Shown here in pieces: positions 17,014 through 25,151 of a stretch of DNA of 37,439 nucleotides. Position 1 is the first letter of the stretch. Each line of letters starts with the position of its first letter. Source of the stretch: Mageeibacillus sp. UBA5436 (GTDB lineage Bacteria > Bacillota > Clostridia > Saccharofermentanales > DTU023); assembly GCA_002427545.1 (NCBI GenBank), contig DIRM01000020.1, forward strand, positions 53,921-91,359, in the 5' to 3' direction. The notes beneath the pieces were generated by a model. That model did no database searches and was not told the DNA's origin. It saw only the letters and a program-made list of their open reading frames with translations. The position numbers and the translations under genes were made by a program.

Positions 17014-18215
17014 CAATTACTTTAAATATGTTTTATACCACTGCTTTAGCCGTTATCGTTTTATTTGTAGGTAAAGCAATTGTTAAAAAAGTTAATTTTT
17101 TACAAAAATTTTCAATCCCCACGCCTGTAGTAGGTGGTTTATTATTTACAATAATTACATTAATTGGTAGACAGACTGGTGCTTTTCATATTGAATTAGA
17201 TCTTGCATTATCTGATTTCTTTATGTTAGTTTTTTATGGCAGTATCGGTTTCACCTCTTCCATTTCAACCTTGAAAAAAGGTGGAAAGAAAATTATCGTT
17301 TTCTTAGTTCTTGCAAGTGTTCTTGTCGTATTACAAAATGGGATTGGTATTATAGGTGCTAATGCAATTGGCCAAGATCCATCAGTTGGTATTGGTACGG
17401 CTTCTATTCCAATGACAGGTGGCCACGGTACTTCTGCTGCTTTTTCACCTGTATTAGAAAAGGCTGGCTTAAGCAATGCGGAAACGATCACTTTAGCTTC
17501 AGCTACTTTTGGTTTAGTGGCTGGTTCATTACTCGGTGGTCCAATGGGTGAATTTTTAATTAGCAAAGCTAAGAAAAATAAAAAAATGAATTCTGATTCA
17601 TCTAATAAATCAGACGATGTCAATATTTTTGATTACCAAGCTAACCTTAAAACTGAGTTAACAGCTGCTGGTTTTAGTAAAGCTTTTATGACATTACTTT
17701 TATCTATCGGTATTGGGACAGGTATTTCTCAATTATTAGAATTAACTGGCTTTTCATTTCCTGCATCGGTCGGTGCCATGCTTGCCAGTTTTGTCATTGT
17801 AAATATTAGTGGTGACAAAAACAAATTAGAAATTCCTCAAGCTGAAATTAAAATTATTGGTGATGTTTTCTTATCTGTTTTCTTAGCCTTTTCTATGATG
17901 AAACTCAAATTATGGGAACTAGCTGATCTAGCTGCACCACTTCTAATTTTACTTTTCTTGCAAGTTATCCTTATGGCTATTTTCTCTATCATTGATTTCA
18001 AAGTATTAGGTGGCGATTACGAAGCTGCTGTTACAACTGCTGGTCATTGCGGTTTTGGTTTAGGTGCTGTACCTACAGGTATTGCCAATATGCAAACTTT
18101 GACAGAAAAACATGGCGATGCTCCTCAATCTTTCTTTATTGTTCCTTTGGTCGGTTCATTATTTATCAATTTAGTAAATAGTTTATTAATTACATTTTTC
18201 ATTAATTTAGTCTAA
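17010..18215 (+). CDS. gltS: Sodium/glutamate symporter
   Basis: Membrane symporter of the ESS family that moves glutamate with sodium. The 401-residue length is normal. About ten to twelve hydrophobic segments are visible. Two inverted halves carry the signatures: VVGGLLF and IPMTGGHGTSAAF in the first, and GHCGFGLGAVPTGIANM in the second. A charged cytoplasmic loop (residues about 186-215) divides them. The start overlaps the stop of the metallohydrolase by 4 nt, so it is expressed with it. Confidence 0.93.
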   Translation: MTITLNMFYTTALAVIVLFVGKAIVKKVNFLQKFSIPTPVVGGLLFTIITLIGRQTGAFHIELDLALSDFFMLVFYGSIGFTSSISTLKKGGKKIIVFLVLASVLVVLQNGIGIIGANAIGQDPSVGIGTASIPMTGGHGTSAAFSPVLEKAGLSNAETITLASATFGLVAGSLLGGPMGEFLISKAKKNKKMNSDSSNKSDDVNIFDYQANLKTELTAAGFSKAFMTLLLSIGIGTGISQLLELTGFSFPASVGAMLASFVIVNISGDKNKLEIPQAEIKIIGDVFLSVFLAFSMMKLKLWELADLAAPLLILLFLQVILMAIFSIIDFKVLGGDYEAAVTTAGHCGFGLGAVPTGIANMQTLTEKHGDAPQSFFIVPLVGSLFINLVNSLLITFFINLV

Positions 18216-18226
18216 ATTAATATTTC

Positions 18227-18309
18227 AAACCTTCTTGAAACAAGATTATGCATGAGATGCGAATTTCTTAAATTACGTCTCAATATGTATCGTCTAATCA
18301 AGAAGGTTT
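18227..18309. terminator. Long hairpin between gltS and a methyltransferase gene
   Basis: AAACCTTCTTGA (18227-18238) and TCAAGAAGGTTT (18298-18309) form a perfect 12-bp outer stem. The 59 nt between can fold further, with GAGA (18254-18257) pairing with TCTC (18278-18281) plus wobble pairs. It lies between convergent genes but has no good T-run on either side. It may be a bidirectional terminator, an mRNA stabiliser or a small structured RNA. Confidence 0.55.
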
Positions 18310-18432
18310 ATTAAATTTTAAAAATATTTTCTTCAGTGTTTTATGAATCTTCAGAATATAAAAAATCAATTTTTGATAACAATAAAATAGTATTTGTTTC
18401 ATTAGATTTTATCTCAAATTTACGAAGCGAAT

Positions 18433-19095
18433 TTACATTATCAAATATTGATAGACGATAAATTTTTCATTTTCATCTTGAAAAATTTCATCAAGATGAA
18501 CCGAGCCAAGTCGTTCAAAAATTGTCTTTCTTTCAATTAATTGCTGTACTTCATACAAGGGATAATACAAAACAATATCTACCGTGCGCGGATATTCAAA
18601 AATGGAATTTTCGATGTTTCTAATGACCAAATCAAAAATATGCGTTGTGAACGGATTAAAAAAATAAAAAACATTCTGTTCTTTTGTTATTGGGAATCGC
18701 TCGGCATAATCACAATAAAAATTTAGGGGTGCTGATATTTGCTTTTTAAAATGAGCCTTCTCTTGTCTTTTGAGATCGCGCTTTTGCTCTTGATAGCGCT
18801 CGGCATTCTTCTGCAAATCATAAAATGTCAAAGGGTTCAGTTCTATCCCCGTTACCGGAATATTAAAGCGATCATGTACATAAAAAGCCATACGTCCCAA
18901 CCCACAGCCAATATCTACAAAATTAGCATGATCCGGCAAACTGTAATATTCAAACAATTTATCTATAGCTTGATATGGCGTGGACTCCGTTCGATTATAA
19001 TCTTTGGTTTTTGTGACATCTTGCCATTCACGAAAGGCCATCGTTTCAATATTGAGTCGTTTTTCCATTTCTCGTTCATACCATAATTTAAGCAT
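18433..19095 (-). CDS. Class I SAM-dependent methyltransferase (substrate unknown)
   Basis: A 220-residue protein with the SAM-binding motif I VDIGCGLGRMAFY (about residues 60-72) and the acidic loop TGIELNP after strand 2. The middle is Lys/Gln/Arg-rich (about 97-120). NVFYFFNPFT occupies the place of motif IV. It looks like an uncharacterised methyltransferase of Bacillota. The start at 19095 has GGAG 9 nt upstream. No pathway neighbour suggests the substrate. Confidence 0.78.
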   Translation of the reverse strand: MLKLWYEREMEKRLNIETMAFREWQDVTKTKDYNRTESTPYQAIDKLFEYYSLPDHANFVDIGCGLGRMAFYVHDRFNIPVTGIELNPLTFYDLQKNAERYQEQKRDLKRQEKAHFKKQISAPLNFYCDYAERFPITKEQNVFYFFNPFTTHIFDLVIRNIENSIFEYPRTVDIVLYYPLYEVQQLIERKTIFERLGSVHLDEIFQDENEKFIVYQYLIM

Positions 19096-19441
19096 CTAAG
19101 TTGTCTCCGCCCGTACATGATCTATTTGATTTGAGCAAATATCATATCAAGGTCATCTCAATTTAATTATTTAAGACAATCAAAACGATAATATGCCTTT
19201 TTATTTGCGTCACATCATTCGCTTGCCAGCTTATTTCGCGAGCATCATATCATATTCAGACGGAATACGGTATCTACAAGGTTTAAGTGAAGTTTGAAAT
19301 GGGAATTATTATTAATCATGTTCTTTTTTTATTTTATTTTAATATCCAATAAGTTCAGAATGCAATTGCAACAAAAACGATCCATCGTTACAATATTTTT
19401 ATTAAAATATTTTTTTGGAAATGATGAGAAAGAGGCTTTCG
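19096..19441. other. Intergenic region between methyltransferase and ybaK
   Basis: This is 346 bases with no gene I can support. Only very short frames without RBS exist. The one clear structure is an A/T-only hairpin at its right end, listed separately. The 19200-19290 part is visibly richer in G+C than its surroundings and might be a decayed fragment, but no recognisable protein comes out of it in any frame. Confidence 0.5.
19392..19417 (+). terminator. A/T hairpin with T7 tail ahead of ybaK
   Basis: AATATTTT (19392-19399) and AAAATATT (19404-19411) form an 8-bp stem with a TATT loop, running into seven T's. It ends about 25 nt before the ybaK start codon. It resembles a leader terminator, though a stem without G-C pairs is weak. 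Confidence 0.35.
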
Positions 19442-19921
19442 ATGGCAAAAAAAAATAAGAAAACCAATGTCATGCGTTTACTTGATCAAGCGAATATTAG
19501 CTATACAGCTTATGATTTTGAGAAAACAGGTGAAACTCGAGGCGAAAAAGTAGCTGCTTTAATCAATGCGAATCCTGAGCAAGTTTTTAAGACATTAGTA
19601 ACGGTTGCAGCTTCTGGACAAAATTATGTTTTTGATATTCCTGTTTGCAAAGAATTAGATTTAAAAAAAGCTGCTCTTGCGGTAGGAGAAAAATCTATTC
19701 ATATGATTCCTGCCAAAGATTTATTGGCATTGACTGGCTACGTACATGGTGGATGTTCACCCATTGGCATGAAAAAGGACTTTCCAAAAGTTTTTGATAT
19801 GACAGCTCAAAGTTTTGAAAGTGTCATTATTAGCGCAGGTAAAATAGGCCATCAAGTTCAAGTTCAGCTTAAAGATTTAAATCAGTTTATCAAAATTAAT
19901 TATGCTGATTTAATAAAATGA
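19442..19921 (+). CDS. ybaK: YbaK/EbsC-type aminoacyl-tRNA deacylase
   Basis: Trans-editing enzyme that removes cysteine wrongly attached to tRNA-Pro, acting in the cytoplasm. The 159-residue length matches YbaK. Signatures are QVFKTLVTVA, the conserved KELDLKKAALAVGEK and the C-terminal loop TGYVHGGCSPIGMKK, the hallmark of the YbaK/EbsC branch. ATG 19442 has AGAGG 6 nt upstream. The frame continues to a TTG at 19415, but that start has no RBS. Confidence 0.92.
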   Translation: MAKKNKKTNVMRLLDQANISYTAYDFEKTGETRGEKVAALINANPEQVFKTLVTVAASGQNYVFDIPVCKELDLKKAALAVGEKSIHMIPAKDLLALTGYVHGGCSPIGMKKDFPKVFDMTAQSFESVIISAGKIGHQVQVQLKDLNQFIKINYADLIK

Positions 19922-19977
19922 AGTCGTATAATTTGGGTATGATTTAAAAATTTCCAAAATAAATGATATCTATAAGG

Positions 19978-20021
19978 TAGATTATTTTAGATTTGAATTA
20001 ATTATTCTTTAAAATAATCTA
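19978..20021. terminator. Bidirectional terminator between ybaK and a methyltransferase gene
   Basis: A 12-bp perfect stem TAGATTATTTTA (19978-19989) / TAAAATAATCTA (20010-20021) with a 20-nt loop is followed by ATTTATTTTTT on the plus strand. It lies between two convergent genes. Confidence 0.65.
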
Positions 20022-20023
20022 AT

Positions 20024-20608
20024 TTATTTTTTAACACATACAATTTGGTACATCCGTTCATTAGAGATAATACGGATATCCTCAAAATTTTTCGAAAGAA
20101 GATCAATCATTTCATTATCTGGTAAAAGCATAGCCACTACTTCAGATCCAAGATGTTGATGATGACTATCAACCTGTTCACGGCTCTTTCCATGAGCAAT
20201 TGTTAAAATTCCGCCTGTCTTTATAAAAGCAGATAAATTTTGAATACTGGATTCGGGATTTGAAAGATGTGGGAATACATTATAAATGATACAAATGTCA
20301 TACATGCGATTAAAAGTAACAGTATCTGCATCTGCACACAATAAAGACACATTAGCATCATCAAATTTACTTTTAGCAACAACAATCATCTTTTCAGAAA
20401 TATCTATTCCAGTCACATGAGATACACCGCGATCAAAATAATCAGGAAAAAGTCTACCCGTACCACAGCCAACATCTAAAATAGAAAGACCCTCAGATAC
20501 TTTCGCATTATCAAGAATAATATTTTTTATTTCACTATTTGAAGAAAAACCTTCATCCCAAGTCGCGGCACGTTTATCAAAAAACTCAATTATTTTTTTA
20601 TTTTCCAT
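20024..20608 (-). CDS. Class I SAM-dependent methyltransferase (Methyltransf_11/25 type)
   Basis: A 194-residue soluble protein with the SAM-binding motif LDVGCGTGRLFP (residues about 40-51), the acidic VTGIDIS, LLCADADTVTF at motif II and the motif IV region DICIIYNVFPHL. The first residues, IEFFDKRAATWDE, are typical of small-molecule methyltransferases. It lies 114 nt downstream of a PLP amino-acid decarboxylase on the same strand, so the decarboxylation product might be its substrate. That is a guess from position only. Confidence 0.82.
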   Translation of the reverse strand: MENKKIIEFFDKRAATWDEGFSSNSEIKNIILDNAKVSEGLSILDVGCGTGRLFPDYFDRGVSHVTGIDISEKMIVVAKSKFDDANVSLLCADADTVTFNRMYDICIIYNVFPHLSNPESSIQNLSAFIKTGGILTIAHGKSREQVDSHHQHLGSEVVAMLLPDNEMIDLLSKNFEDIRIISNERMYQIVCVKK

Positions 20609-20722
20609 TTTTCACCCTTATTGTTTACAATCTTAAACTTTTCATAATTCAAGTTAATCTTGTTCTTGGCTTGTCTGTAAATTATTTATCCATAAACAAT
20701 ACTATACTAAACAATACAAAAA

Positions 20723-22177
20723 TTATAAATCTTCTTGATTTGATATTATATCAGGATTGACTTTTAATTCGGCTCCGCGCTCAAATAAATCTGTCGTTAT
20801 TTTTTCTAAATCAGCCTTCGTCAGGTCTGGATGAGGAGCACAAAAGCGTATAACCTTATCACCTAATAATTTTGTTGTAATATAAGTGGCAAAACCAGTT
20901 TTTAAATTTTCATCACATAAATAAACTTGGGCCGCATCTGTCATTTCTTTTGACCAGCCCTCTGGTTCAAATCGAACATTTAAAGTACTCATATGAGGCT
21001 CGCTAACAATTCGCCAATCTTTTTTGTTTTCAAATAATTTGGCTAAATAGACAATAGATTCAAAACCATGGTCTAAAGCTTTTTGAATGGTCTCCATACC
21101 CGCTACTTGAAAAGTAAACCATAATTTCATGGTGCGAGCTGGCCTAGTCATTTCTATACTTATATCCCATCCATTCGTTTCCGCAAAGGTTGCATTATCA
21201 TCTTCTACAGCTTCTAAATATTCTGCGCTTGAATGAAAAGAATTATGTAATAATTTCCCATCACGCACAATTAGAAAACTACAGCTAAGTGTTTGAAACA
21301 ACCATTTATGAGCATCCCATGTTACCGAATCGGTTCTTTCTATGCCTGACAAAATGGATCGATATGACGAAAGAGCTGCACTTGCTCCATATGCGCCATC
21401 TACGTGTAACCAAAGATTAAATTCATCACGAATATCTGCAATTTCAGACAATGGATCGACAACACCTGTATTTGTAGTGCCAGCAGTTGCCACAATTAAA
21501 AATGGACAGAAACCATTTTCTTTATCAGCAAGTATTTTATGACGCAAATCGGCTGGAATCATTTTAAAATCATCATCGGTATCAACTTTAGTGATTTGTT
21601 GAGGCAAAAATCCGAGAAGCCTTGCCGCTTTTGCAATTGAACTATGAGCTTGATCTGTTGCGTAAATTCTCGCTTTGGCAAAATCCTCTTGTTTCAGTTT
21701 CTGATCTCTCGCTAAGATAAAAGCAGAAAAGTTGGCCATGCTGCCTCCAGATGTAGAGAATCCTCCTGCCTGTTCTTCGTCATATCCTAAAGCTCCAGCT
21801 AAAAACCGAATCGTTTTATTTTCTAAAATATTTGTTCCTTCTGAATTTTCATAACCTGCAGCATAAGGATTAAAAATACTATTGCAGATTTCTACAATAG
21901 AAGATAAAGGCGAGACCGGACTAGGTACAAAAGCCATATTTCTGGGATGATCGATTTTCCATAATTTTTTATAAACATCATTCGACATAATATCTAAAAT
22001 CTCATTTGGATCTTTACCTTGATCTTGGAAAGAAAGATTTTTTAATCGCTCTCTTTCTTCATTATTTAAATTAGCTACGGATGGTTTATCAACAGTTTTT
22101 TCGTTCAGCCAAATAGGTAAATATTTTTCCAAAAGATCGGGCATATCATTCCAATTAAATAATGTATCAAAGCTCAT
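20723..22177 (-). CDS. Group II PLP-dependent amino-acid decarboxylase
   Basis: Removes the alpha-carboxyl of an amino acid to give an amine. The 484-residue length and sequence fit the Pyridoxal_deC family (aromatic-L-amino-acid, glutamate and tyrosine decarboxylases). Visible active-site residues are His178 (DQAHSS, ring stacking), Asp260 (HVDGAYG, pyridine N) and the Schiff-base Lys291 (TWDAHKW). FSTSGGSMAN binds the cofactor phosphate. It resembles the tryptophan/phenylalanine decarboxylases of gut clostridia in length and in IEMTRPARTMKLWFTF, but I cannot assign the substrate. No amine antiporter is adjacent, which argues against a simple acid-resistance role. Confidence 0.88.
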   Translation of the reverse strand: MSFDTLFNWNDMPDLLEKYLPIWLNEKTVDKPSVANLNNEERERLKNLSFQDQGKDPNEILDIMSNDVYKKLWKIDHPRNMAFVPSPVSPLSSIVEICNSIFNPYAAGYENSEGTNILENKTIRFLAGALGYDEEQAGGFSTSGGSMANFSAFILARDQKLKQEDFAKARIYATDQAHSSIAKAARLLGFLPQQITKVDTDDDFKMIPADLRHKILADKENGFCPFLIVATAGTTNTGVVDPLSEIADIRDEFNLWLHVDGAYGASAALSSYRSILSGIERTDSVTWDAHKWLFQTLSCSFLIVRDGKLLHNSFHSSAEYLEAVEDDNATFAETNGWDISIEMTRPARTMKLWFTFQVAGMETIQKALDHGFESIVYLAKLFENKKDWRIVSEPHMSTLNVRFEPEGWSKEMTDAAQVYLCDENLKTGFATYITTKLLGDKVIRFCAPHPDLTKADLEKITTDLFERGAELKVNPDIISNQEDL

Positions 22178-22251
22178 TTATGATTCTCCTAAATTTCTAT
22201 TTAAGTTAATATATACTATTTTCAACTTTTTTGTTTATTAAATAGATTACA

Positions 22252-22941
22252 TTAATCGTTATGATTACTTTTATGTTTTCTATGAATGATTGTTATGACA
22301 ATCATAAGCAAGACATAAGATCCAATGGCTATCATTAATTCTTTAGCATTGAAATCTTGAACATTAGATCCAAATATTGGAAAGATAATCATTTGAGGAA
22401 GAATCCCTAAGATGGAGCCAATAATATATGGCACATAAGGTAAATTTGTACTCCCTAAAAACAAACTAAGAATATCTGCTGGTATTAAAGGATTAACCCG
22501 TGTGATAAAAGTGAAGAAAATTTCATTTTCTTGACTAAAGTTATTAATTTTACTAATCTTCGGAAAACGTTTCATCAAGTCATACACTAAATCGGAACCA
22601 AAATATCTACCTATTATATAAGGTGTTGTATACATTAGAAAAGTACCAATTAAATTGATTAAAATAGCGTACGGAATAGGAAATACCAAGCCTGTTGCAA
22701 TATATAAAGCCCCCCCATATAGAACGATAGAAAGGCTTTTCAGTATAAACAGTAACAAAAATGTTAAAGCAGCAAGCAAATAGTTTTTGGGTGTAAAGTT
22801 GAGAATTGTTTTGACATTGAATTCATCTCGATGAAAGAATAATATCCCTATAATAAAAATCCAAGCAATGACAAATAATAATTCGATAATTTTTATTGAT
22901 TTTGTACTAGTCTTTTGTTTCTTTTCTTTTGCTATATGCAT
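22252..22941 (-). CDS. TVP38/TMEM64 (VTT-domain) membrane protein
   Basis: A 229-residue integral membrane protein with about six hydrophobic segments. It shows the VTT/SNARE-associated domain signatures: GGALYIATGLVFPIPYAILIN, then GRYFGSDLVYDLMKRFPK, FFTFITRVNPLIPADILSLFLGST (first part cited as residues 144-160) and GSILGILPQMIIFPIFG. Related DedA/TVP38 proteins are linked to lipid-carrier flipping and membrane homeostasis. The specific cargo here is unknown. It follows the lipoprotein gene on the minus strand, separated by a hairpin. Confidence 0.82.
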   Translation of the reverse strand: MHIAKEKKQKTSTKSIKIIELLFVIAWIFIIGILFFHRDEFNVKTILNFTPKNYLLAALTFLLLFILKSLSIVLYGGALYIATGLVFPIPYAILINLIGTFLMYTTPYIIGRYFGSDLVYDLMKRFPKISKINNFSQENEIFFTFITRVNPLIPADILSLFLGSTNLPYVPYIIGSILGILPQMIIFPIFGSNVQDFNAKELMIAIGSYVLLMIVITIIHRKHKSNHND

Positions 22942-22979
22942 TTGTCCCTTTGTCTTTCAAATGATTTTTTTCTTAACGA

Positions 22980-23030
22980 GAATACATTGCACTCTTTATT
23001 TTATCTAAAAAATAAAATATCAATGTATTC
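22980..23030 (-). terminator. Two-tier hairpin after the repeat lipoprotein gene
   Basis: GAATACATTG (22980-22989) pairs with CAATGTATTC (23021-23030). An inner A/T stem (TATTTTAT with ATAAAATA) lies inside the loop. It starts 9 nt after the lipoprotein stop. There is no clear T-run on the minus strand, so it is a likely but not textbook terminator. Confidence 0.45.
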
Positions 23031-23039
23031 TTCATCAAA

Positions 23040-24224
23040 TTAATCATCATTGTCAAAACTATTAATAAATGGATTATAACTTAACCAAAAGTCTCCATAT
23101 TCTAAATTCATATAGCTATCACTATGTAAATAATCACCATCAGAATGATACAAAGAAAACATATTAAAATTTTGTATATCAATAAAATAGCTGCCGTGCA
23201 ACTCTTCTGCTTCATTTATGATATTGAATGCAGGGTCAATTTGCAGATCAAAAGTTAAAATACCTGGCTTTTGTTCAATATTACTAATGACAGAAATTTC
23301 ATATGTGCCAGTGTATCGAGCAAAATTATCATCTCCAAGCCAACCTTTTTCATAAATTAATGTCCCATCTTCATTAAAGGAAAGCACCGCATAATAGTCA
23401 TTAGTATAACTATTACCTAAATTACTACTATCTATATCACAAATCCATGGACCCGCACAAAGTTCATGAAGGCCAGCTATGAGTTGAAGGTCAAAACGAA
23501 AGCCATATTCATTTTCTGCAAATACTGTCATTTCGCCAATTCCTTCATCATTATTTTCATATACAAGCTCTTCTATATTGTATAGCCAGATTAATGGTCC
23601 TGAACTTCGAAATTCAGCTGTTTGCGATTCATCAGTATAAAAATCTACATGAACCCATTCCACAGTACCATCTTCCATTAATAGGAAAATTGTAGGTGCT
23701 GTAAAATCCGTGGCTTTCCAAAAATCCAGCTTTGGAATTTGTGCAATACAAGCATCTTTTACTTTGCTTGAAGTGCCAACTATCTTATGTGTTCTTGTAT
23801 CTATTTCACTTTCATATACATTGCTATAATCATATAGTTCATCAAATCGTGCTGCGTTAAGATTTACTTCTGCTTCACCGTTTTTTATATGAACTTCAAC
23901 CAGATTTTCTACATCGGTGCGGATAATTTCAGGATCTTCAGGTTTTTCAGATTTTTCAGGTTTTTCAGTTTTTTCAGTTTTTTCAGTTTTTTCAGGAATG
24001 ATAGTCGTTTCTTCTACATTATGATTTGTACTTTGTTTTTCAAGATTTTTGTCTATTTGTGTATTTGTAGGTTCATTGTTTATGTTTTCTGTTACACTAT
24101 TTGTTATTTCTACTGTTTTTAGTTTTTCTACTAGATTAACAGCATCCGTATCATCCTTTGTTTCACATGCTGTTAAACAAAAAAAAGTAAATAACATAAA
24201 ATATATAGCGATTATCTTTTTCAT
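23040..24224 (-). CDS. Lipoprotein of unknown function with Glu-Lys repeat
   Basis: I do not recognise this family. The 394-residue protein has a signal peptide ending in the lipobox LTAC (Cys20), so it is probably anchored outside the membrane. Residues 21-77 are Asn/Thr/Glu-rich. Residues 78-98 are seven three-residue units of EKT/EKP/EKS/EDP type. From about 110 on there is a globular, Asp/Asn/aromatic-rich region, with SFNEDGTLIYEKGWLGDDNF and YTGTYEIS suggesting a beta-sheet fold like lipocalin-type sensor lipoproteins. RBS GGAGG lies 10 nt before the start. A TTGACG-18-TAAATT promoter with TGG lies upstream at 24284-24313. Confidence 0.8.
   Translation of the reverse strand: MKKIIAIYFMLFTFFCLTACETKDDTDAVNLVEKLKTVEITNSVTENINNEPTNTQIDKNLEKQSTNHNVEETTIIPEKTEKTEKTEKPEKSEKPEDPEIIRTDVENLVEVHIKNGEAEVNLNAARFDELYDYSNVYESEIDTRTHKIVGTSSKVKDACIAQIPKLDFWKATDFTAPTIFLLMEDGTVEWVHVDFYTDESQTAEFRSSGPLIWLYNIEELVYENNDEGIGEMTVFAENEYGFRFDLQLIAGLHELCAGPWICDIDSSNLGNSYTNDYYAVLSFNEDGTLIYEKGWLGDDNFARYTGTYEISVISNIEQKPGILTFDLQIDPAFNIINEAEELHGSYFIDIQNFNMFSLYHSDGDYLHSDSYMNLEYGDFWLSYNPFINSFDNDD
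23931..23993 (-). repeat. Seven 9-bp units coding EKT/EKP repeats
   Basis: Sixty-three bases encode EKT, EKT, EKT, EKP, EKS, EKP, EDP (residues 78-98 of the lipoprotein). The plus strand reads as repeats close to TTTTTCAGT. Units are in frame, so copy-number changes would only alter linker length. Confidence 0.85.
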
Positions 24225-24283
24225 ATCTAAAAAACCTCCTTCACAAGTAAATTTATTTAAATTTAATCCTTTTACTTAATTAA

Positions 24284-24313
24284 AATTTACCATTGTTTCT
24301 TATTAAGCGTCAA
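24284..24313 (-). promoter_or_regulatory. Promoter of the repeat lipoprotein gene
   Basis: On the minus strand, -35 TTGACG (24308-24313) and -10 TAAATT (24284-24289) are 18 bp apart, with TGG directly before the -10. It lies about 60 nt upstream of the lipoprotein start codon. The rest of the 318-base gap (24225-24542) shows only the hairpin at 24481-24517. Confidence 0.5.
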
Positions 24314-24480
24314 TTTATATCATGAAATCCTAATATTTTTTAATTATCATCAAAGCAGATATGAAGAAGAAATATTTCGACAAGATTATTACTTTACTTT
24401 TTATTGCACATACCTTTATTTTTGACTTCTTTACATTTCTCAAACTCATCAGTAAGGTAATAGTGTGGAATCAAGTAAAA

Positions 24481-24517
24481 TACACTTTTAAGCAATTTAA
24501 GTAATTAGAAAAGTGTA
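24481..24517. promoter_or_regulatory. Inverted repeat ahead of nitroreductase
   Basis: TACACTTTT (24481-24489) and AAAAGTGTA (24509-24517) are perfect 9-bp arms with a 19-nt spacer. The right arm is 25 nt before the start codon at 24543. It could be an operator with two half-sites or a leader hairpin. Confidence 0.35.
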
Positions 24518-24542
24518 ATATTAATTGATAAGAGAGGTTATT

Positions 24543-25070
24543 ATGGAATTTATTGATGTCATTAAAAATCGTTATTCTTGCCGTGATTTTTCGGATAAAC
24601 AAGTAGAACCTGAACTATTAGAAAAAATTGTTAATGCAGGCGGCATTGCTCCTGTAGGCATGGGCAGTTATGAGAATTTTTATATGGTAGCAATTGCTAA
24701 ATCAGAAACTGTAGAAAGAATTCGTCAAGCTATTATTGATAATGAAGGTGATGATCGTACTTATGGTGCACAAGCCTATGTTTTGGTTTATTCAGATGCC
24801 ATTAATGATAATCCGCATTATAAAACTTCTTTACAAACAGTAGGTTGCTTGATGGATCATATGAGTTTAGCCGCTACGGAATTGGGCGTAGATAGCCTTT
24901 ATCTACATGGTTGCTTTCATCGATTAGCCGAAAGTAATTCAACGAATTTAGATTTTCTTGATGTTCCTGAAAATTTTCAAGTCGTTTGTGCTCTAGGTAT
25001 TGGCTATGCTAAAGAAGCTCATGAATCTTTAGGAGACGTAAAAAGCAAAATTGAATATAAAATTATTTAA
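24543..25070 (+). CDS. Nitroreductase family flavoprotein (second copy type)
   Basis: FMN-dependent oxidoreductase of 175 residues. FIDVIKNRYSCRDFSDKQV at the N-terminus is the FMN-binding Arg/Ser region, and GVDSLYLHGCFHRL with VVCALGIGYAKE at the C-terminus matches the family. It is only distantly related to the nitroreductase at 12842. ATG 24543 follows AGAGG by 5 nt; an upstream TTG at 24525 has no RBS. The substrate is unknown. Confidence 0.88.
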   Translation: MEFIDVIKNRYSCRDFSDKQVEPELLEKIVNAGGIAPVGMGSYENFYMVAIAKSETVERIRQAIIDNEGDDRTYGAQAYVLVYSDAINDNPHYKTSLQTVGCLMDHMSLAATELGVDSLYLHGCFHRLAESNSTNLDFLDVPENFQVVCALGIGYAKEAHESLGDVKSKIEYKII

Positions 25071-25151
25071 TTAAATTAGACTTAAAAGTAATATAATTAA
25101 GATTCATTTTATAATACACATTAGCGTATAAAATATTAAGGATTATAATTA

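Noticed and set aside
23931..23993. CRISPR-like array
   Set aside because: The 9-bp units are contiguous and coding, without spacers; the 12-bp and 18-bp repeats elsewhere are likewise in-frame protein repeats.
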